Shown: piece after piece, positions 7,821 to 18,446 of the stretch
How positions within the stretch are numbered: position 1 is the stretch's first letter
Layout of the letters: each line of letters begins with the position of its first letter
Origin: Lacicoccus qingdaonensis
GTDB lineage: Bacteria > Bacillota > Bacilli > Staphylococcales > Salinicoccaceae
Reading direction: 5' to 3'
DNA length: 64,000 nt
NCBI RefSeq assembly: GCF_900101075.1
Contig: NZ_FNFY01000004.1
Location: forward strand, 1 to 64,000
The notes under the pieces: generated by a model
Told to the model about the DNA's origin: nothing
What the model saw: the letters and a program-made list of their open reading frames with translations, nothing else
The model's database searches: none
Program-made: the position numbers and the translations under genes

Positions 7821-10526
7821 ATGGGTCAAAATTACAAAACTGATGCAAAAAAGACGTTCAGTTTGAATAATGAAACATATAACTATTACAGTTTGAAATC
7901 ATTAGTTGAAAAAGGTTTTTCAGAAACGGCAAAATTGCCATACTCAATCCGTGTACTTCTTGAGTCTGTTCTAAGACAGTATGACGGCGAGGTAATCAAA
8001 GATGAACATATTGAAGCTCTTGCTAAATGGGATGAAGGCGACTTCGGCAATGCAGAAGTACCTTTCAAACCCTCGCGTGTCATACTGCAGGACTTCACTG
8101 GTGTACCGGCGGTCGTAGACCTGGCTTCACTCAGAAAAGCTATGGATGATGTCGGCGGCGATGTACAGAAAATCAACCCTGAAGTACCAGTGGATCTAGT
8201 CATCGACCACTCTGTACAAGTAGATGAATACGGTACTCATCAGGCACTTCAGAAAAACATGGAACTTGAATTTGAAAGAAACAATGAGCGTTATGAATTC
8301 TTGAACTGGGCAACAAAATCATTTGACAACTACCGTGCCGTTCCACCGGCAACTGGTATCGTCCACCAGGTAAACCTTGAGTATCTGGCAAACGTTGTAC
8401 ATGTAAGAGAAGAAAATGACGAACTTGTTACTTATCCGGATACACTGGTTGGTACCGACTCACATACAACGATGATTAACGGTCTCGGTGTACTTGGCTG
8501 GGGTGTCGGCGGTATTGAAGCAGAAGCAGGAATGCTTGGACAGCCTTCATACTTCCCAGTACCTGAAGTGATTGGTGTACGTATGCAAAACGCTCTACCT
8601 GAAGGTGCGACGGCAACAGACCTTGCACTTCGTGTGACTGAATTACTCCGTCAACACGGCGTAGTCGGTAAATTCGTTGAGTTTTTCGGCCGCGGCGTAA
8701 CAGAGTTACCGCTTGCTGACCGTGCAACAATCGCAAACATGTCACCTGAGTACGGTGCAACAAACGCATTCTTCCCTGTAGATCAGGAAACACTTGATTA
8801 CATGAAACTGACAGGACGCAGTGCAGAACAGATTGAGATTGTTGAAACATACCTTAAAGAAAACGATATGTTCTTCGATCCTGACGTTGAAGCGACATAT
8901 ACAGATATCGTCGACCTGGACCTTTCAACTGTGGAACCATCACTTGCCGGTCCAAAGCGTCCGCAGGATTTAATCCCACTTTCTAAAATGAAAGAAGAAT
9001 ATGAAAAATCTGTAACTGCCGAGAGCGGCAATCATGGTCATGGTCTTGATAAGAGCGAGTTTGAAAAAACAGGCACTGTTGAATTCAACGACGGTTCAAC
9101 CGCAGAGCTTAAAACAGGCGACCTTGCCATCGCAGCGATTACATCATGTACGAACACATCCAACCCTTACGTTATGCTGGGCGCAGGTTTAATCGCGAAG
9201 AAAGCTGTAGAAAAAGGGCTTACAGTGCCTCCATATGTGAAAACGTCACTGGCGCCAGGTTCAAAAGTGGTTACAGGCTATCTGGAAGATGCAGGATTAC
9301 AGCCATACCTTGATGAGCTGGGCTTTAACCTGGTGGGTTATGGTTGTACGACTTGTATCGGTAACTCAGGACCTTTAAAACCTGAAATCACAAAAACAAT
9401 CGTCGACAATGATATGCTGGTATCTTCTGTACTTTCCGGTAACAGAAACTTTGAAGGGCGTATCCACCCATTGGTTAAAGCGAACTACCTCGCATCACCG
9501 ACACTGGTTGTTGCGTATGCACTGGCGGGTACTGTTGATATCGATCTTAATAAAGAACCGCTTGGTCAGGATAAAGATGGAAATGATGTTTTCATGAAAG
9601 ATATCTGGCCGTCAATCAAGGAAGTAAGAGACGCTGTCATGAGCAACGTTACACCTGAACTCTTCCGCAAACAGTATGAAAACCTGTTTGAATCCAATGA
9701 AACTTGGAACCAGATTGAAACGACTGACGCGCCGATGTATGATTTCCAGCCGGAATCAACTTACATTCAAAACCCGACATTCTTTGAAAATCTATCTAAA
9801 GAGCCGGGTACAATCAACGACATAAATGGTCTCAGAGTACTTGGTAAATTCGGAGACAGTGTAACTACTGACCACATTTCACCGGCAGGTGCGATCGGTA
9901 AAGATACACCGGCAGGTAAATGGTTGATCGAACAGGGCGTTTCTCCTCGTGACTTCAACTCATACGGTTCCCGTCGTGGTAACCATGAAGTGATGGTTCG
10001 CGGTACATTTGCAAACATTCGTATCCGTAACCAGATTGCACCGGGTACAGAGGGCGGTTTCACGACTCACTGGCCGACTGGTGAAGTGATGAGTATTTAT
10101 GACGCAGCTATGAAATATCAGGAAGAGAATACAGGTCTTGTTGTCGTTGCAGGCGACGACTACGGAATGGGCTCCAGCCGTGACTGGGCAGCCAAGGGTA
10201 CAAATCTTCTGGGTGTCAAAGCTGTCATCGCAGCAAGTTACGAAAGAATTCACCGTTCAAACCTTGTAATGATGGGTGTTCTTCCACTCCAGTTTGTAGA
10301 TGGAAAGAATGCTGAAGACTACGGTCTTGACGGCAGTGAAACATTTGATATCAAAGTGGGCGAAACAGTTAAGCCTGGAGATATCCTCGATGTTACTGTG
10401 ACTGATACAGATGGTAATGTTCAAGTCATTCAGGTCAAAGCACGTTTCGACTCTGAAGTGGAAGTAGATTATTACCGTCACGGTGGTATCTTACCGCTTG
10501 TTCTTAGAAAAAAATTAAGTGAGTAA
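7821..10526 (+). CDS. acnA: Aconitate hydratase (aconitase A)
   Basis: The enzyme interconverts citrate and isocitrate in the TCA cycle using a [4Fe-4S] cluster, and family members also bind mRNA when the cluster is lost. The 901-residue product is the AcnA/IRP type. Cluster ligands are visible as the first cysteine in [11 protein letters not shown] (near residue 440) and two in [10 protein letters not shown] (near 510). The substrate-loop DSHTTMING segment is near residue 214, and the swivelling C-terminal domain has [11 protein letters not shown] (near 715). The start follows AGGGGG. It is monocistronic with its own promoter and terminator. Confidence 0.97.
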   Translation: MGQNYKTDAKKTFSLNNETYNYYSLKSLVEKGFSETAKLPYSIRVLLESVLRQYDGEVIKDEHIEALAKWDEGDFGNAEVPFKPSRVILQDFTGVPAVVDLASLRKAMDDVGGDVQKINPEVPVDLVIDHSVQVDEYGTHQALQKNMELEFERNNERYEFLNWATKSFDNYRAVPPATGIVHQVNLEYLANVVHVREENDELVTYPDTLVGTDSHTTMINGLGVLGWGVGGIEAEAGMLGQPSYFPVPEVIGVRMQNALPEGATATDLALRVTELLRQHGVVGKFVEFFGRGVTELPLADRATIANMSPEYGATNAFFPVDQETLDYMKLTGRSAEQIEIVETYLKENDMFFDPDVEATYTDIVDLDLSTVEPSLAGPKRPQDLIPLSKMKEEYEKSVTAESGNHGHGLDKSEFEKTGTVEFNDGSTAELKTGDLAIAAITSCTNTSNPYVMLGAGLIAKKAVEKGLTVPPYVKTSLAPGSKVVTGYLEDAGLQPYLDELGFNLVGYGCTTCIGNSGPLKPEITKTIVDNDMLVSSVLSGNRNFEGRIHPLVKANYLASPTLVVAYALAGTVDIDLNKEPLGQDKDGNDVFMKDIWPSIKEVRDAVMSNVTPELFRKQYENLFESNETWNQIETTDAPMYDFQPESTYIQNPTFFENLSKEPGTINDINGLRVLGKFGDSVTTDHISPAGAIGKDTPAGKWLIEQGVSPRDFNSYGSRRGNHEVMVRGTFANIRIRNQIAPGTEGGFTTHWPTGEVMSIYDAAMKYQEENTGLVVVAGDDYGMGSSRDWAAKGTNLLGVKAVIAASYERIHRSNLVMMGVLPLQFVDGKNAEDYGLDGSETFDIKVGETVKPGDILDVTVTDTDGNVQVIQVKARFDSEVEVDYYRHGGILPLVLRKKLSE

Positions 10527-10539
10527 TCAAAATCATTTA

Positions 10540-10577
10540 AAAACCCGGTGAAATCATATGATTTCACCGGGTTATAT
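10540..10577. terminator. Bidirectional terminator between acnA and plsY
   Basis: The perfect arms AACCCGGTGAAATCAT and ATGATTTCACCGGGTT are flanked by A and T runs, so the hairpin can end both converging transcripts. Confidence 0.93.
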
Positions 10578-10593
10578 TATTTTTAACAGCGAT

Positions 10594-11178
10594 TTACATA
10601 AAAGTTATTTTGGATTCTGTACCATCTTTAATCCGTTTCATATTCGATATATGACGGATGATGACGACAAAACCAAGTACGATCGCAAAGGCCATGAACA
10701 GTGGATCCTGTAAAAACAAGGAAAGAACGATCAATACCACTGTAGCTACAATGCTCGATAAAGATACAAATTTGCTCAATTTCAATGTAATTAAAAATGC
10801 AGATACTAAAATTATAAAGACGATTGGATTGTAGGCAAGCACTGCACCTCCACCTGTAGCAACAGCTTTCCCTCCTCGAAACTTCAAAAAGATGGGGTAG
10901 ACATGACCGAGCGCACTGACGAGTCCCGGAATGAATATATGAATATCCATAGCCAGTAGAATGGTGATATAAACTGGGAGCGCACCTTTGAATATATCCA
11001 GAATCAATACGACAATTCCAGCTTTTTTGCCTAAAATTCTAAAAGTGTTTGTCGTCCCGATATTACCACTGCCATGTTCTCTAAGATCTACTTTATAAAA
11101 TATTTTACCTATGAGTAAGCTAAATGGAATTGAGCCAATCAAATAACTGAATATGAGCAGAAGTATTATATTTCCCAT
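10594..11178 (-). CDS. plsY: Glycerol-3-phosphate acyltransferase PlsY
   Basis: This membrane enzyme transfers the acyl group from acyl-phosphate to glycerol-3-phosphate, the first step of phospholipid synthesis. The 194-residue product has five or so transmembrane segments and the family motifs SYLIGSIPFSLLIGK (N-terminus), REHGSGNIGTTNTFR (near 36), FRGGKAVATGGG (near 102) and a C-terminal RHISNMKRI. The start at 11178 follows AAAGGAG; the frame extends further upstream but those residues precede the conserved N-terminus. It is divergent from parE, as in S. aureus. Confidence 0.95.
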   Translation of the reverse strand: MGNIILLLIFSYLIGSIPFSLLIGKIFYKVDLREHGSGNIGTTNTFRILGKKAGIVVLILDIFKGALPVYITILLAMDIHIFIPGLVSALGHVYPIFLKFRGGKAVATGGGAVLAYNPIVFIILVSAFLITLKLSKFVSLSSIVATVVLIVLSLFLQDPLFMAFAIVLGFVVIIRHISNMKRIKDGTESKITFM

Positions 11179-11365
11179 TTTAGACTCTCCTTTATTATCA
11201 GGTACTAATAGTTTACCATATAAATGAAATATTATAAATTGATAAAAAATCATTAGTTTACTATAATTATATTATGTAAACTAATTAGTGATTTTGTCAT
11301 TAATTTTTAGCAGAGACTTGCAAAGATTGCGTTTTTATATAAAAATAGTAAGGTAGATAAAAATT

Positions 11366-11379
11366 CGAACGTATGTTTG
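11366..11379. promoter_or_regulatory. LexA (SOS) box upstream of parE
   Basis: CGAACGTATGTTTG matches the Gram-positive LexA consensus CGAAC-N4-GTTYN. It ends just before the parE ribosome binding site (AGGAGG, 11381-11386). In S. aureus parEC is reported as part of the LexA regulon, which supports function. Confidence 0.75.
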
Positions 11380-11394
11380 TAGGAGGTTTACTCT

Positions 11395-13380
11395 TTGTCA
11401 AAAACGAACAATTATAGTGATGATTCAATTCAAATATTGGAAGGTCTGGACGCAGTTCGTAAACGGCCGGGGATGTATATTGGTTCAACCGATGTGAGAG
11501 GTCTGCATCACCTTGTTTATGAAATTGCTGATAATGCCGTGGATGAAATATTGAACGGTTACGGTGATGAGATCAATATCAGACTGAACGAAGATGCCAG
11601 TATTTCAATTACAGATAATGGACGGGGCCTGCCGACTGGCATGCACTCATCCAAAAAAACAACACCTGAAGTCATATTCACAGTTCTGCATGCGGGCGGT
11701 AAATTCGGATCCGGCAGTTATAAGACATCAGGCGGTCTTCATGGTGTGGGTGCTTCAGTGGTCAATGCCTTGAGTGACTGGATGAATATAGAGATTCACC
11801 GAGACGGAAAAATACATGAAATTTCATTTAAAGACGGGGGTAAATTGAATCAGAAGCTGACTGTGACCGGAAAGACTAAAAAAACGGGCACTACAGTCAC
11901 CTTTAAACCCGACACGCGTATATTCAAGCTCGGCACTTCATTCAATTATGAGATGATTGTTGAAAGAATGAGAGAGTCCGCATTTCTTCTCAGCGGCTTG
12001 AAAGTGACAATCGTTGATGCCCGTGCAGATGAAGAAAAAGTGGAAGAGTTTCAGTATGAAGATGGTTTGAAGTCTTTCATTGAATTTTTAAATGAAGGTA
12101 AAGATTCCATCGGCAATATCGTCCAGTTCAAAGGGAACTATCAGGACATCGAAGCCGATGTGAGTTTCCAATATAATGATCAGTATACGGAAACAATCAT
12201 CTCGTTTGTGAACAATGTCAGAACTAAAGACGGCGGGACTCACGAAGTCGGGTTCAAAACTGGATTTACAAAAGCATTCAACGAGTACGCCCGTAAAATA
12301 AAAGAATTGAAAGATAAAGATAAAAATCTTGACGGCAGTGATATCCGTGAAGGTTTGACAGCAATCGTCTCAATTAAAGTTCCAGAGTACCAGCTTCAGT
12401 TTGAAGGCCAGACGAAGAGCAAGCTTGGAACAAATGAAGCGAGAGCGGCCGTCGAGTCCACACTTGTCGAAAAGCTCCCATTCTATCTTGAAGAAAATGG
12501 CACATTGAGCAGCCAGCTTGTTAAGAAGGCGATCAAGGCCAGGAATGTAAGGGAAGCTGCAAGAAAAGCGCGTGAAGAAGCAAGGAGGGGTAAGAAGAAC
12601 CGTAAGAAAGACACTCTGCTCTCCGGCAAGCTGACTCCTGCTCAAAGTAAAAATGCTAAAAAGAATGAACTCTTTTTAGTCGAGGGGGATTCTGCCGGCG
12701 GTTCGGCGAAGCAGGGCAGAGACCGTAAGTTCCAGGCCATACTTCCCTTACGAGGCAAGGTCATCAATACCGAGAAAGCTAAATTTGAAGATATTTTTAA
12801 AAATGAAGAAATCAACACCATCATCCACACAATCGGTGCGGGTGTAGGGACGGACTTCAAAGTTGAAGATTCCAATTACGATAAAGTGATCATCATGACC
12901 GATGCCGATACTGACGGTGCGCATATCCAGGTACTGCTGCTGACTTTCTTTTTCAATTATATGCGCCCGCTTTTTGAGGCAGGTAAAATTTATATCGCAT
13001 TGCCGCCTTTATTCCAACTGAAGAAAAAAATCCGTAAAAAAGAAGATGTGCGTTACGTCTGGACCGAAGAGGAATTGGAAAAAGTGCAGGAAGAAATGGG
13101 TGGAAACATTGAACTCCAGAGATATAAAGGTCTCGGTGAGATGATGGCTGAACAGTTATGGGAAACAACGATGAATCCTGAAACACGTACTCTGGTACAG
13201 GTTTCCATCGATGATGAGGCACTGTCTTTAAAACGTGTCACAACTCTGATGGGTGATAATGTAGAGCTGCGCCGTAAATGGATTGAATCGAATGTCAGCT
13301 TCACACTCGAAGATCAGAACAGTATTTTAGAAAACCAGGAAATAGATCATATGGATGAGGAAGGTGACGGCATTGGCTGA
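11395..13380 (+). CDS. parE: DNA topoisomerase IV subunit B
   Basis: ParE is the ATPase subunit of topoisomerase IV, which decatenates daughter chromosomes. The 661-residue product has the GHKL ATPase fold (DNGRGLPTGMH near residue 77; GGLHGVGASVVN near 115). The TOPRIM domain has EGDSAGGSAKQGRD (near 430) with DADTDGAHI (near 502), and the C-terminal QRYKGLGEM is near 580. It starts with TTG at 11395, eight bases after a perfect AGGAGG. Its stop overlaps the parC start. A LexA box precedes it. Confidence 0.97.
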   Translation: MSKTNNYSDDSIQILEGLDAVRKRPGMYIGSTDVRGLHHLVYEIADNAVDEILNGYGDEINIRLNEDASISITDNGRGLPTGMHSSKKTTPEVIFTVLHAGGKFGSGSYKTSGGLHGVGASVVNALSDWMNIEIHRDGKIHEISFKDGGKLNQKLTVTGKTKKTGTTVTFKPDTRIFKLGTSFNYEMIVERMRESAFLLSGLKVTIVDARADEEKVEEFQYEDGLKSFIEFLNEGKDSIGNIVQFKGNYQDIEADVSFQYNDQYTETIISFVNNVRTKDGGTHEVGFKTGFTKAFNEYARKIKELKDKDKNLDGSDIREGLTAIVSIKVPEYQLQFEGQTKSKLGTNEARAAVESTLVEKLPFYLEENGTLSSQLVKKAIKARNVREAARKAREEARRGKKNRKKDTLLSGKLTPAQSKNAKKNELFLVEGDSAGGSAKQGRDRKFQAILPLRGKVINTEKAKFEDIFKNEEINTIIHTIGAGVGTDFKVEDSNYDKVIIMTDADTDGAHIQVLLLTFFFNYMRPLFEAGKIYIALPPLFQLKKKIRKKEDVRYVWTEEELEKVQEEMGGNIELQRYKGLGEMMAEQLWETTMNPETRTLVQVSIDDEALSLKRVTTLMGDNVELRRKWIESNVSFTLEDQNSILENQEIDHMDEEGDGIG

Positions 13381-15787
13381 AAACATTCAAAATTTGAAAC
13401 TTGAAGATGTACTTGGTGACCGTTTTGGGCGGTATAGTAAGTATGTCATCCAGGACCGTGCCATTCCTGATGTGAGAGACGGATTAAAACCTGTACAGCG
13501 CCGTATACTTTATGCGATGTTCCGGGAAGGCAATACATTTGACAAAAATTACCGTAAAAGTGCCAAAGCGGTCGGTAATGTCATTGGTAACTACCATCCG
13601 CACGGTGAGTCGAGCATTTACGATGCCATGGTACGTCTTGGCCAGGGCTGGAAGATGAGAGAAGAACTCATCATGATTCACGGTAATATTGGCAGTATGG
13701 ACGGAGATCCGCCTGCTGCGATGCGTTACACCGAAGCAAAACTCGCTGAGATATCCAATGAAATGGTCAGAGACATTAATAAGAACACCGTCGACTTTAT
13801 GAACAACTTTGATGATACAGATGTGGAACCGACTGTTATGCCTTCACGCTTTCCCAATATTCTGGTCAATGGCTCGACAGGTATATCAGCTGGGTATGCA
13901 ACAGACATTCCACCTCATAATCTGGATGAGGTCATTGATGCTACGTTGAAGGTCATCGACAAACCGACGGCCAAAATTGATGAGCTGCTTCAAATCGTAA
14001 AAGGTCCGGATTTTCCGACCGGCGGCATCATCCAGGGTAAGGATGAATTGAAAAAAGCCTACGAGACCGGACGCGGCAGAATCATTGTCCGTTCCAAAGT
14101 CGAGACCGAAGAACTGCGCGGCGGTAAGAAGCTGATTGCAGTCACTGAGCTGCCTTATGAAGTGAATAAGGCGAATCTTGTTAAAAAGATTGATGAAATC
14201 CGTGCAGACAGAAAAGTCGACGGCATTTTGGAAGTCAGAGATGAAACTGACAGACAGGGCTTGAGAATCGCGATTGAAGTTCGTAAAGATGCGAATATAG
14301 AAGGTATCATCAACTATTTGTACAAGCGTACGGATCTGCAGGTGGCATATAATTTCAATATGGTTGCCATCAGTAACAGAGCGCCGAAATTACTTGGTTT
14401 AAAAGAGGTTTTAACGAGCTATATTGACCATCAGAAAGAAATCATATATAAACGTTCGCAATTTGAACTTGAGCAGGCAAAAAAGCGGATGCATATTATA
14501 GAAGGTCTGATGAAAGCATTGTCGATTCTGGATGATGTCATCCGTCTGATCAGAGAATCTGAAAATAAAAGGAATGCAAAAGAGAATCTTATCGAAGCAT
14601 TCCATTTCACCGAAGCTCAGGCTGAAGCGATTGTCATGCTCCAGCTTTACCGTCTGACCAACACCGATATTGTTGAGTTGGAGACTGAGCATAATGAACT
14701 GGATTATACGATCAATCAGCTGAATGAAATCATTAATGATGAGAAAAAACTGTTGTCGGTCATTAAGAAAGAACTCCGGGATATTAAAAAGAAATACAGC
14801 TCGGAAAGATTGACCGAAGTCGAAGATAAGATTGAAAATATTGAATTGGATAAGAAATTGCTGATTCCTCAGGAAGAAACGATTCTTTCCCTGACGAGAG
14901 CCGGTTACGTCAAACGGACAAGTCCGAGAAGCTTCAATGCGAGTGAACCTGATGAAATCGGCATGAAAGAAGATGATTTCCTTGTGTATTTGAATGAATC
15001 CGATACACTCCAGCAATTGCTGGTATTCACCAATCTCGGGAATTACTTAATCATTCCTGTACACGAAATACCTGATATCCGCTGGAAGGATCACGGGGTC
15101 CATCTGTCCAGCCGCTTCAAAATAGAAGCGTATGAAATGCCGGTATTCGCCATGACGGTCGATGACTACAAAGACAGTCTCTCGATTGTCTCGGTTACGA
15201 AAAACGGTCAGATCAAGCGCAGTGAGCTGTCACTGTTCGAAGCTGTCAGAATCAAAAGGCCAATCGTCTATATGAACCTTAAAACAGATGATGAAGTGGT
15301 CGATGTGGACACTTCGATCACAGGGACAGAGGAGATTTTATTCGTCACTGAAAAAGGGCTGACACTTAAATACGGTCTGGACGCTGTTAATTCGACAGGC
15401 TTGAGATCCCAGGGTGTCAGAGCGATGAATGTGAAAAAGGATGATGAAATCATCTTTGCAGGCATCATTAAAGATGAAAGGTATCTGCTGACTGTGTCCA
15501 ACAGAGGTGCAGTTAAGCGTACAGATCTAGCGTCGTTTGAAAGAGGCGCCCGTGCACAGGTCGGTACAATGCTGCTTAAAGAAATAAAATCAAAACCGCA
15601 CCGATTGGTCGGAGCCAAATTATTTGATGATAATATCAATGCAGTCATTGTTTCTGATTCAAATAATTCGACGATCAGCGGCAAAGACATCCGGGTCACC
15701 GGAAAATATGTGAACGGCTCATTTGTAGTGGATGAGGATGCATTCGGTGAAGTGACCGATGTTTATTTTGATGACATAAATTTATAA
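13373..15787 (+). CDS. parC: DNA topoisomerase IV subunit A
   Basis: ParC is the DNA-breaking subunit of topoisomerase IV. The 804-residue product has the catalytic tyrosine in PAAMRYTEAKL (near residue 121) and the quinolone-resistance region HPHGESSIYDAM, where the serine usually mutated in resistance is intact and the acidic residue four on is Asp rather than the Glu of S. aureus. C-terminal beta-pinwheel repeats fill residues 500-800. I chose TTG 13373, which follows GAGGAAGG and overlaps parE by 8 bases, over the in-frame GTG 13355. The homologous start ENIQNLKLEDV aligns with this choice. It is translationally coupled to parE. Confidence 0.96.
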   Translation: MAENIQNLKLEDVLGDRFGRYSKYVIQDRAIPDVRDGLKPVQRRILYAMFREGNTFDKNYRKSAKAVGNVIGNYHPHGESSIYDAMVRLGQGWKMREELIMIHGNIGSMDGDPPAAMRYTEAKLAEISNEMVRDINKNTVDFMNNFDDTDVEPTVMPSRFPNILVNGSTGISAGYATDIPPHNLDEVIDATLKVIDKPTAKIDELLQIVKGPDFPTGGIIQGKDELKKAYETGRGRIIVRSKVETEELRGGKKLIAVTELPYEVNKANLVKKIDEIRADRKVDGILEVRDETDRQGLRIAIEVRKDANIEGIINYLYKRTDLQVAYNFNMVAISNRAPKLLGLKEVLTSYIDHQKEIIYKRSQFELEQAKKRMHIIEGLMKALSILDDVIRLIRESENKRNAKENLIEAFHFTEAQAEAIVMLQLYRLTNTDIVELETEHNELDYTINQLNEIINDEKKLLSVIKKELRDIKKKYSSERLTEVEDKIENIELDKKLLIPQEETILSLTRAGYVKRTSPRSFNASEPDEIGMKEDDFLVYLNESDTLQQLLVFTNLGNYLIIPVHEIPDIRWKDHGVHLSSRFKIEAYEMPVFAMTVDDYKDSLSIVSVTKNGQIKRSELSLFEAVRIKRPIVYMNLKTDDEVVDVDTSITGTEEILFVTEKGLTLKYGLDAVNSTGLRSQGVRAMNVKKDDEIIFAGIIKDERYLLTVSNRGAVKRTDLASFERGARAQVGTMLLKEIKSKPHRLVGAKLFDDNINAVIVSDSNNSTISGKDIRVTGKYVNGSFVVDEDAFGEVTDVYFDDINL

Positions 15788-15802
15788 AAAACGTTTCATT
15801 TT

Positions 15803-15842
15803 AAGCTCCCAATGTTATAATTCATTAACATAAAGGGGGCTT
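15803..15842 (+). terminator. Terminator-like hairpin that includes the alsT ribosome binding site
   Basis: AAGCTCCC (15803-15810) can pair with GGGGGCTT (15835-15842), followed by TTT and the alsT ATG at 15847. Inside the loop ATGTTA (15812-15817) can pair with TAACAT (15826-15831). The 3' arm is also the Shine-Dalgarno sequence of alsT. It may end parEC transcripts, or hold alsT translation down on read-through mRNA. Confidence 0.6.
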
Positions 15843-15846
15843 TTTA

Positions 15847-17298
15847 ATGGAAAGTTTTATCAGTATTTTTGAAAGTATTATTGGAACCATGAATGATCTG
15901 TTGTGGGGAGATTTTCTGATCGGGATATTGATTGTGGCCGGTCTTTATTTCACATTGTCCTCACGGTTTGTTCAGATCAGATGGCTTAAACAAATGTTCA
16001 CAGTGTTGAAAGAGAAACCTGAAACACTGCCTGACGGGTCGAAAGGTATTTCCGCTTTTAAGGCGTTTACAATCAGTGCCGCTTCCCGTGTGGGTACCGG
16101 TAATGTTGCCGGGGTGGCAACAGCAATCGTACTCGGGGGTCCGGGTGCTGTGTTCTGGATGTGGATCATTGCGTTCATCGGTGCAGGGACTGCATTTTTT
16201 GAATCCACTTTAGGCCAGCTGTATAAAGTGAAGGATAAAGAAGGCGGTTACCGCGGCGGTCCTGCATATTATATGTCAAAAGGACTGGACCAGAAATGGC
16301 TGGCCATGTTTTTTGCGATTTTAATCACCGTGACTTTCGGTTTCGCATTTAACGGGCTGCAGGCCAACACCATTGCGGCTGCATATAATGGCGCTTTCGG
16401 CATCGACCGTAATATTATTGGTATTATTCTTGCGATACTTACTGCTGTTGTTATTTTTGGAGGCGCAAAAAGAATCGCCAATGTCACCGGCTATATCGTA
16501 CCGGTCATGGCAACGATTTATCTTGGTGTTGTCATATTCATATTAATTATTAACTATGACCTCGTTTTGCCGATGATCGGACAGATTTTTGCGAATGCGT
16601 TCGGTCTGCAGGAAGCTTTTGCAGGCGCTGTGGGTGCAGCGATTCTGAACGGTTTCCAGCGCGGACTGTTCTCGAATGAAGCAGGTATGGGTTCTGTTCC
16701 GAATGCCGCTGCATCTGCTGCGGTCAGCCACCCTGTTAAACAGGGACTTATCCAGTCCTTGGGCGTTTATTTTGATACGATGGTCGTATGTACTGCGACA
16801 GCTGTCCTTATCCTGATGTATACAGACTTAAGCTATGGCGAGGATGCGACTCAGGGTATTGAAGTGACTCAGGCAGCCATGTCAGCGCAGATTGGCGACT
16901 TTGGCAGTATTTTCATAGCAGTCGTCATCTTACTGTTTGCTTACAGTTCAATTTTAGGGAACTATTTCTATGGACAGAGCAACCTTAACTTTATAAAAGA
17001 ACATCCTGTTATATTATTCGTCTTTAAGCTGTTGGTTATCGGGATGGTTTATATTGGAGCGGTTATGGATATTACACTGGCATGGAACACTGCAGACGTA
17101 TTCATGGCTCTGATGGCAGTTACAAATATTGTGGCAATCATCGGACTGAGTAAAATCGTCTTTAAAGTGTCGAAAGATTACTCAGATCAGTTGAAAGCCG
17201 GCAGGCAGCCGGTCTTCTACATCGATAATGTCGATATCGATAAACATGGTATCGGTGAATGGGACCGGGGCCGTTATGATAAAACAAAAGATAAATAA
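15847..17298 (+). CDS. alsT: Sodium:alanine/glycine symporter family protein
   Basis: This integral membrane protein of the AGCS family imports alanine or glycine (glutamine in some members) with sodium. The 483-residue product has about 11 transmembrane segments. The family signature GTGNVAGVATAIVLGGPGAVFWMW appears in two parts near residues 84-108, followed by FFESTLGQLYK, and RGLFSNEAGMGSVPNAAA near 275. The start follows AAAGGGGG, buried in the hairpin described separately. The position after parC matches S. aureus, where the neighbour gene is also alsT-like. Confidence 0.92.
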   Translation: MESFISIFESIIGTMNDLLWGDFLIGILIVAGLYFTLSSRFVQIRWLKQMFTVLKEKPETLPDGSKGISAFKAFTISAASRVGTGNVAGVATAIVLGGPGAVFWMWIIAFIGAGTAFFESTLGQLYKVKDKEGGYRGGPAYYMSKGLDQKWLAMFFAILITVTFGFAFNGLQANTIAAAYNGAFGIDRNIIGIILAILTAVVIFGGAKRIANVTGYIVPVMATIYLGVVIFILIINYDLVLPMIGQIFANAFGLQEAFAGAVGAAILNGFQRGLFSNEAGMGSVPNAAASAAVSHPVKQGLIQSLGVYFDTMVVCTATAVLILMYTDLSYGEDATQGIEVTQAAMSAQIGDFGSIFIAVVILLFAYSSILGNYFYGQSNLNFIKEHPVILFVFKLLVIGMVYIGAVMDITLAWNTADVFMALMAVTNIVAIIGLSKIVFKVSKDYSDQLKAGRQPVFYIDNVDIDKHGIGEWDRGRYDKTKDK

Positions 17299-17300
17299 AA

Positions 17301-17335
17301 AAATGACCGCATGCATTTGATGTATGCGGTCATTT
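17301..17335. terminator. Bidirectional terminator alsT / DUF1002 gene
   Basis: Arms AAATGACCGCATGCAT and ATGTATGCGGTCATTT surround a small loop. A run of A residues on the left supplies the T run for the minus strand gene that ends at 17341. Confidence 0.88.
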
Positions 17336-17340
17336 ACTGT

Positions 17341-18303
17341 TTAAAATAAATTTTTGAAAAAATCAACGATACTGTTGAAGAAGTTGCGGAGTGCTGTGAC
17401 GAATGAATCCCATGCGCCTGATTCCTGTATTTCCTGCCCGATTTCTTCTGCTTTGTCCTGGGCGTCGCTGAATGCATCGCTTGAAGTAATCTGGTCCACC
17501 AGGTTGCGTGAGGATTCAATCAACCTGTCCGCTTCCTCACCTGAAAACAGACCGGATTCCTGAATGTTCATGATGATGACAATGATGCGATCGATCTGAT
17601 CCTGAGATAAAATATCCTGGAGGCCGTTTTCCTGCATCTTTTCATCGACGATGTTCCTTACATCTTCTTCTGTCACTTCACCGCCGTAATTATTAACGAT
17701 TTCAATTTTGATTTCAGTAATCATCTTGTTCAGCTGAACTTGTGAAAATCCTTCGACATTACTGTTCTCCTCTGAGATGTCTGAAATTGCTTCAAGTTCT
17801 TCCTGTGCATTCTGTGTACGTTCTTCGGGGATGTCTTCACCTTGTACTTCGTATGCTTTATATATCCCTGAAAGGGCACTTTCACCTGTGACATCTTCTG
17901 CAGCTGCGATGGTGACATCTGCATCAGTGATGCCTGAAGTGAGCAATGCATTCTGATATGTCTCCTCGGTAATTTTCGTAATTTCACCCATGGATTCGTT
18001 GAGTGTTATGTTGAGTCCGTAGCCCGGATCTCTCTGCATGATACGGATGCTTGATTTCAATACGCTGTTGTCATAAAGCATACCCAGATAATTATTAACA
18101 TCTTCTGAATATACATAACCGGTTTCATCATTATCTTCCGCTTCAAGCAGTCCGCTTGTTTCACTGCGGAGGTTGTCATCGCTCTCAAGCGCGGCGCCAT
18201 ATATCGTCACGGCATTATCCCATTCGGAAGCTGCCTTCAAAGTTGTCGGTATAATGGATATGAGTAACACTGCCATAGCCAGCAGAGTAAATTTTTTATA
18301 CAT
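17341..18303 (-). CDS. Secreted DUF1002 domain protein
   Basis: The 320-residue product has an N-terminal signal peptide: a basic start, a hydrophobic core of about 15 residues, and likely cleavage after LKAA near residue 25. The remainder matches the DUF1002 (YpuA-like) family: an alpha/beta N-terminal half (residues 30-150, with the stretch SSIRIMQRDPGYGLNI) and a helical, acidic C-terminal half that ends in the amphipathic FFNSIVDFFKNLF. Function is unknown in this family. It is probably exported to the wall space, and it converges on alsT and diverges from the LCP gene. Confidence 0.8.
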   Translation of the reverse strand: MYKKFTLLAMAVLLISIIPTTLKAASEWDNAVTIYGAALESDDNLRSETSGLLEAEDNDETGYVYSEDVNNYLGMLYDNSVLKSSIRIMQRDPGYGLNITLNESMGEITKITEETYQNALLTSGITDADVTIAAAEDVTGESALSGIYKAYEVQGEDIPEERTQNAQEELEAISDISEENSNVEGFSQVQLNKMITEIKIEIVNNYGGEVTEEDVRNIVDEKMQENGLQDILSQDQIDRIIVIIMNIQESGLFSGEEADRLIESSRNLVDQITSSDAFSDAQDKAEEIGQEIQESGAWDSFVTALRNFFNSIVDFFKNLF

Positions 18304-18446
18304 AGTCGTCCTCTTTTCATTCGATTTTCACTTATTTTACTACACAGCAGTTTTTAAAACAATTTTTAACCGGTGTATTATATTTACTTTATTATTTGAT
18401 CGTATAAGAGTAGAATATCTTTTAGAGAAATTTTAGGAGTATGAAT

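Noticed and set aside
14411-15016. A 201-codon minus-strand frame inside parC
   Set aside because: Shadow of the ParC coiled-coil region; no start signals.
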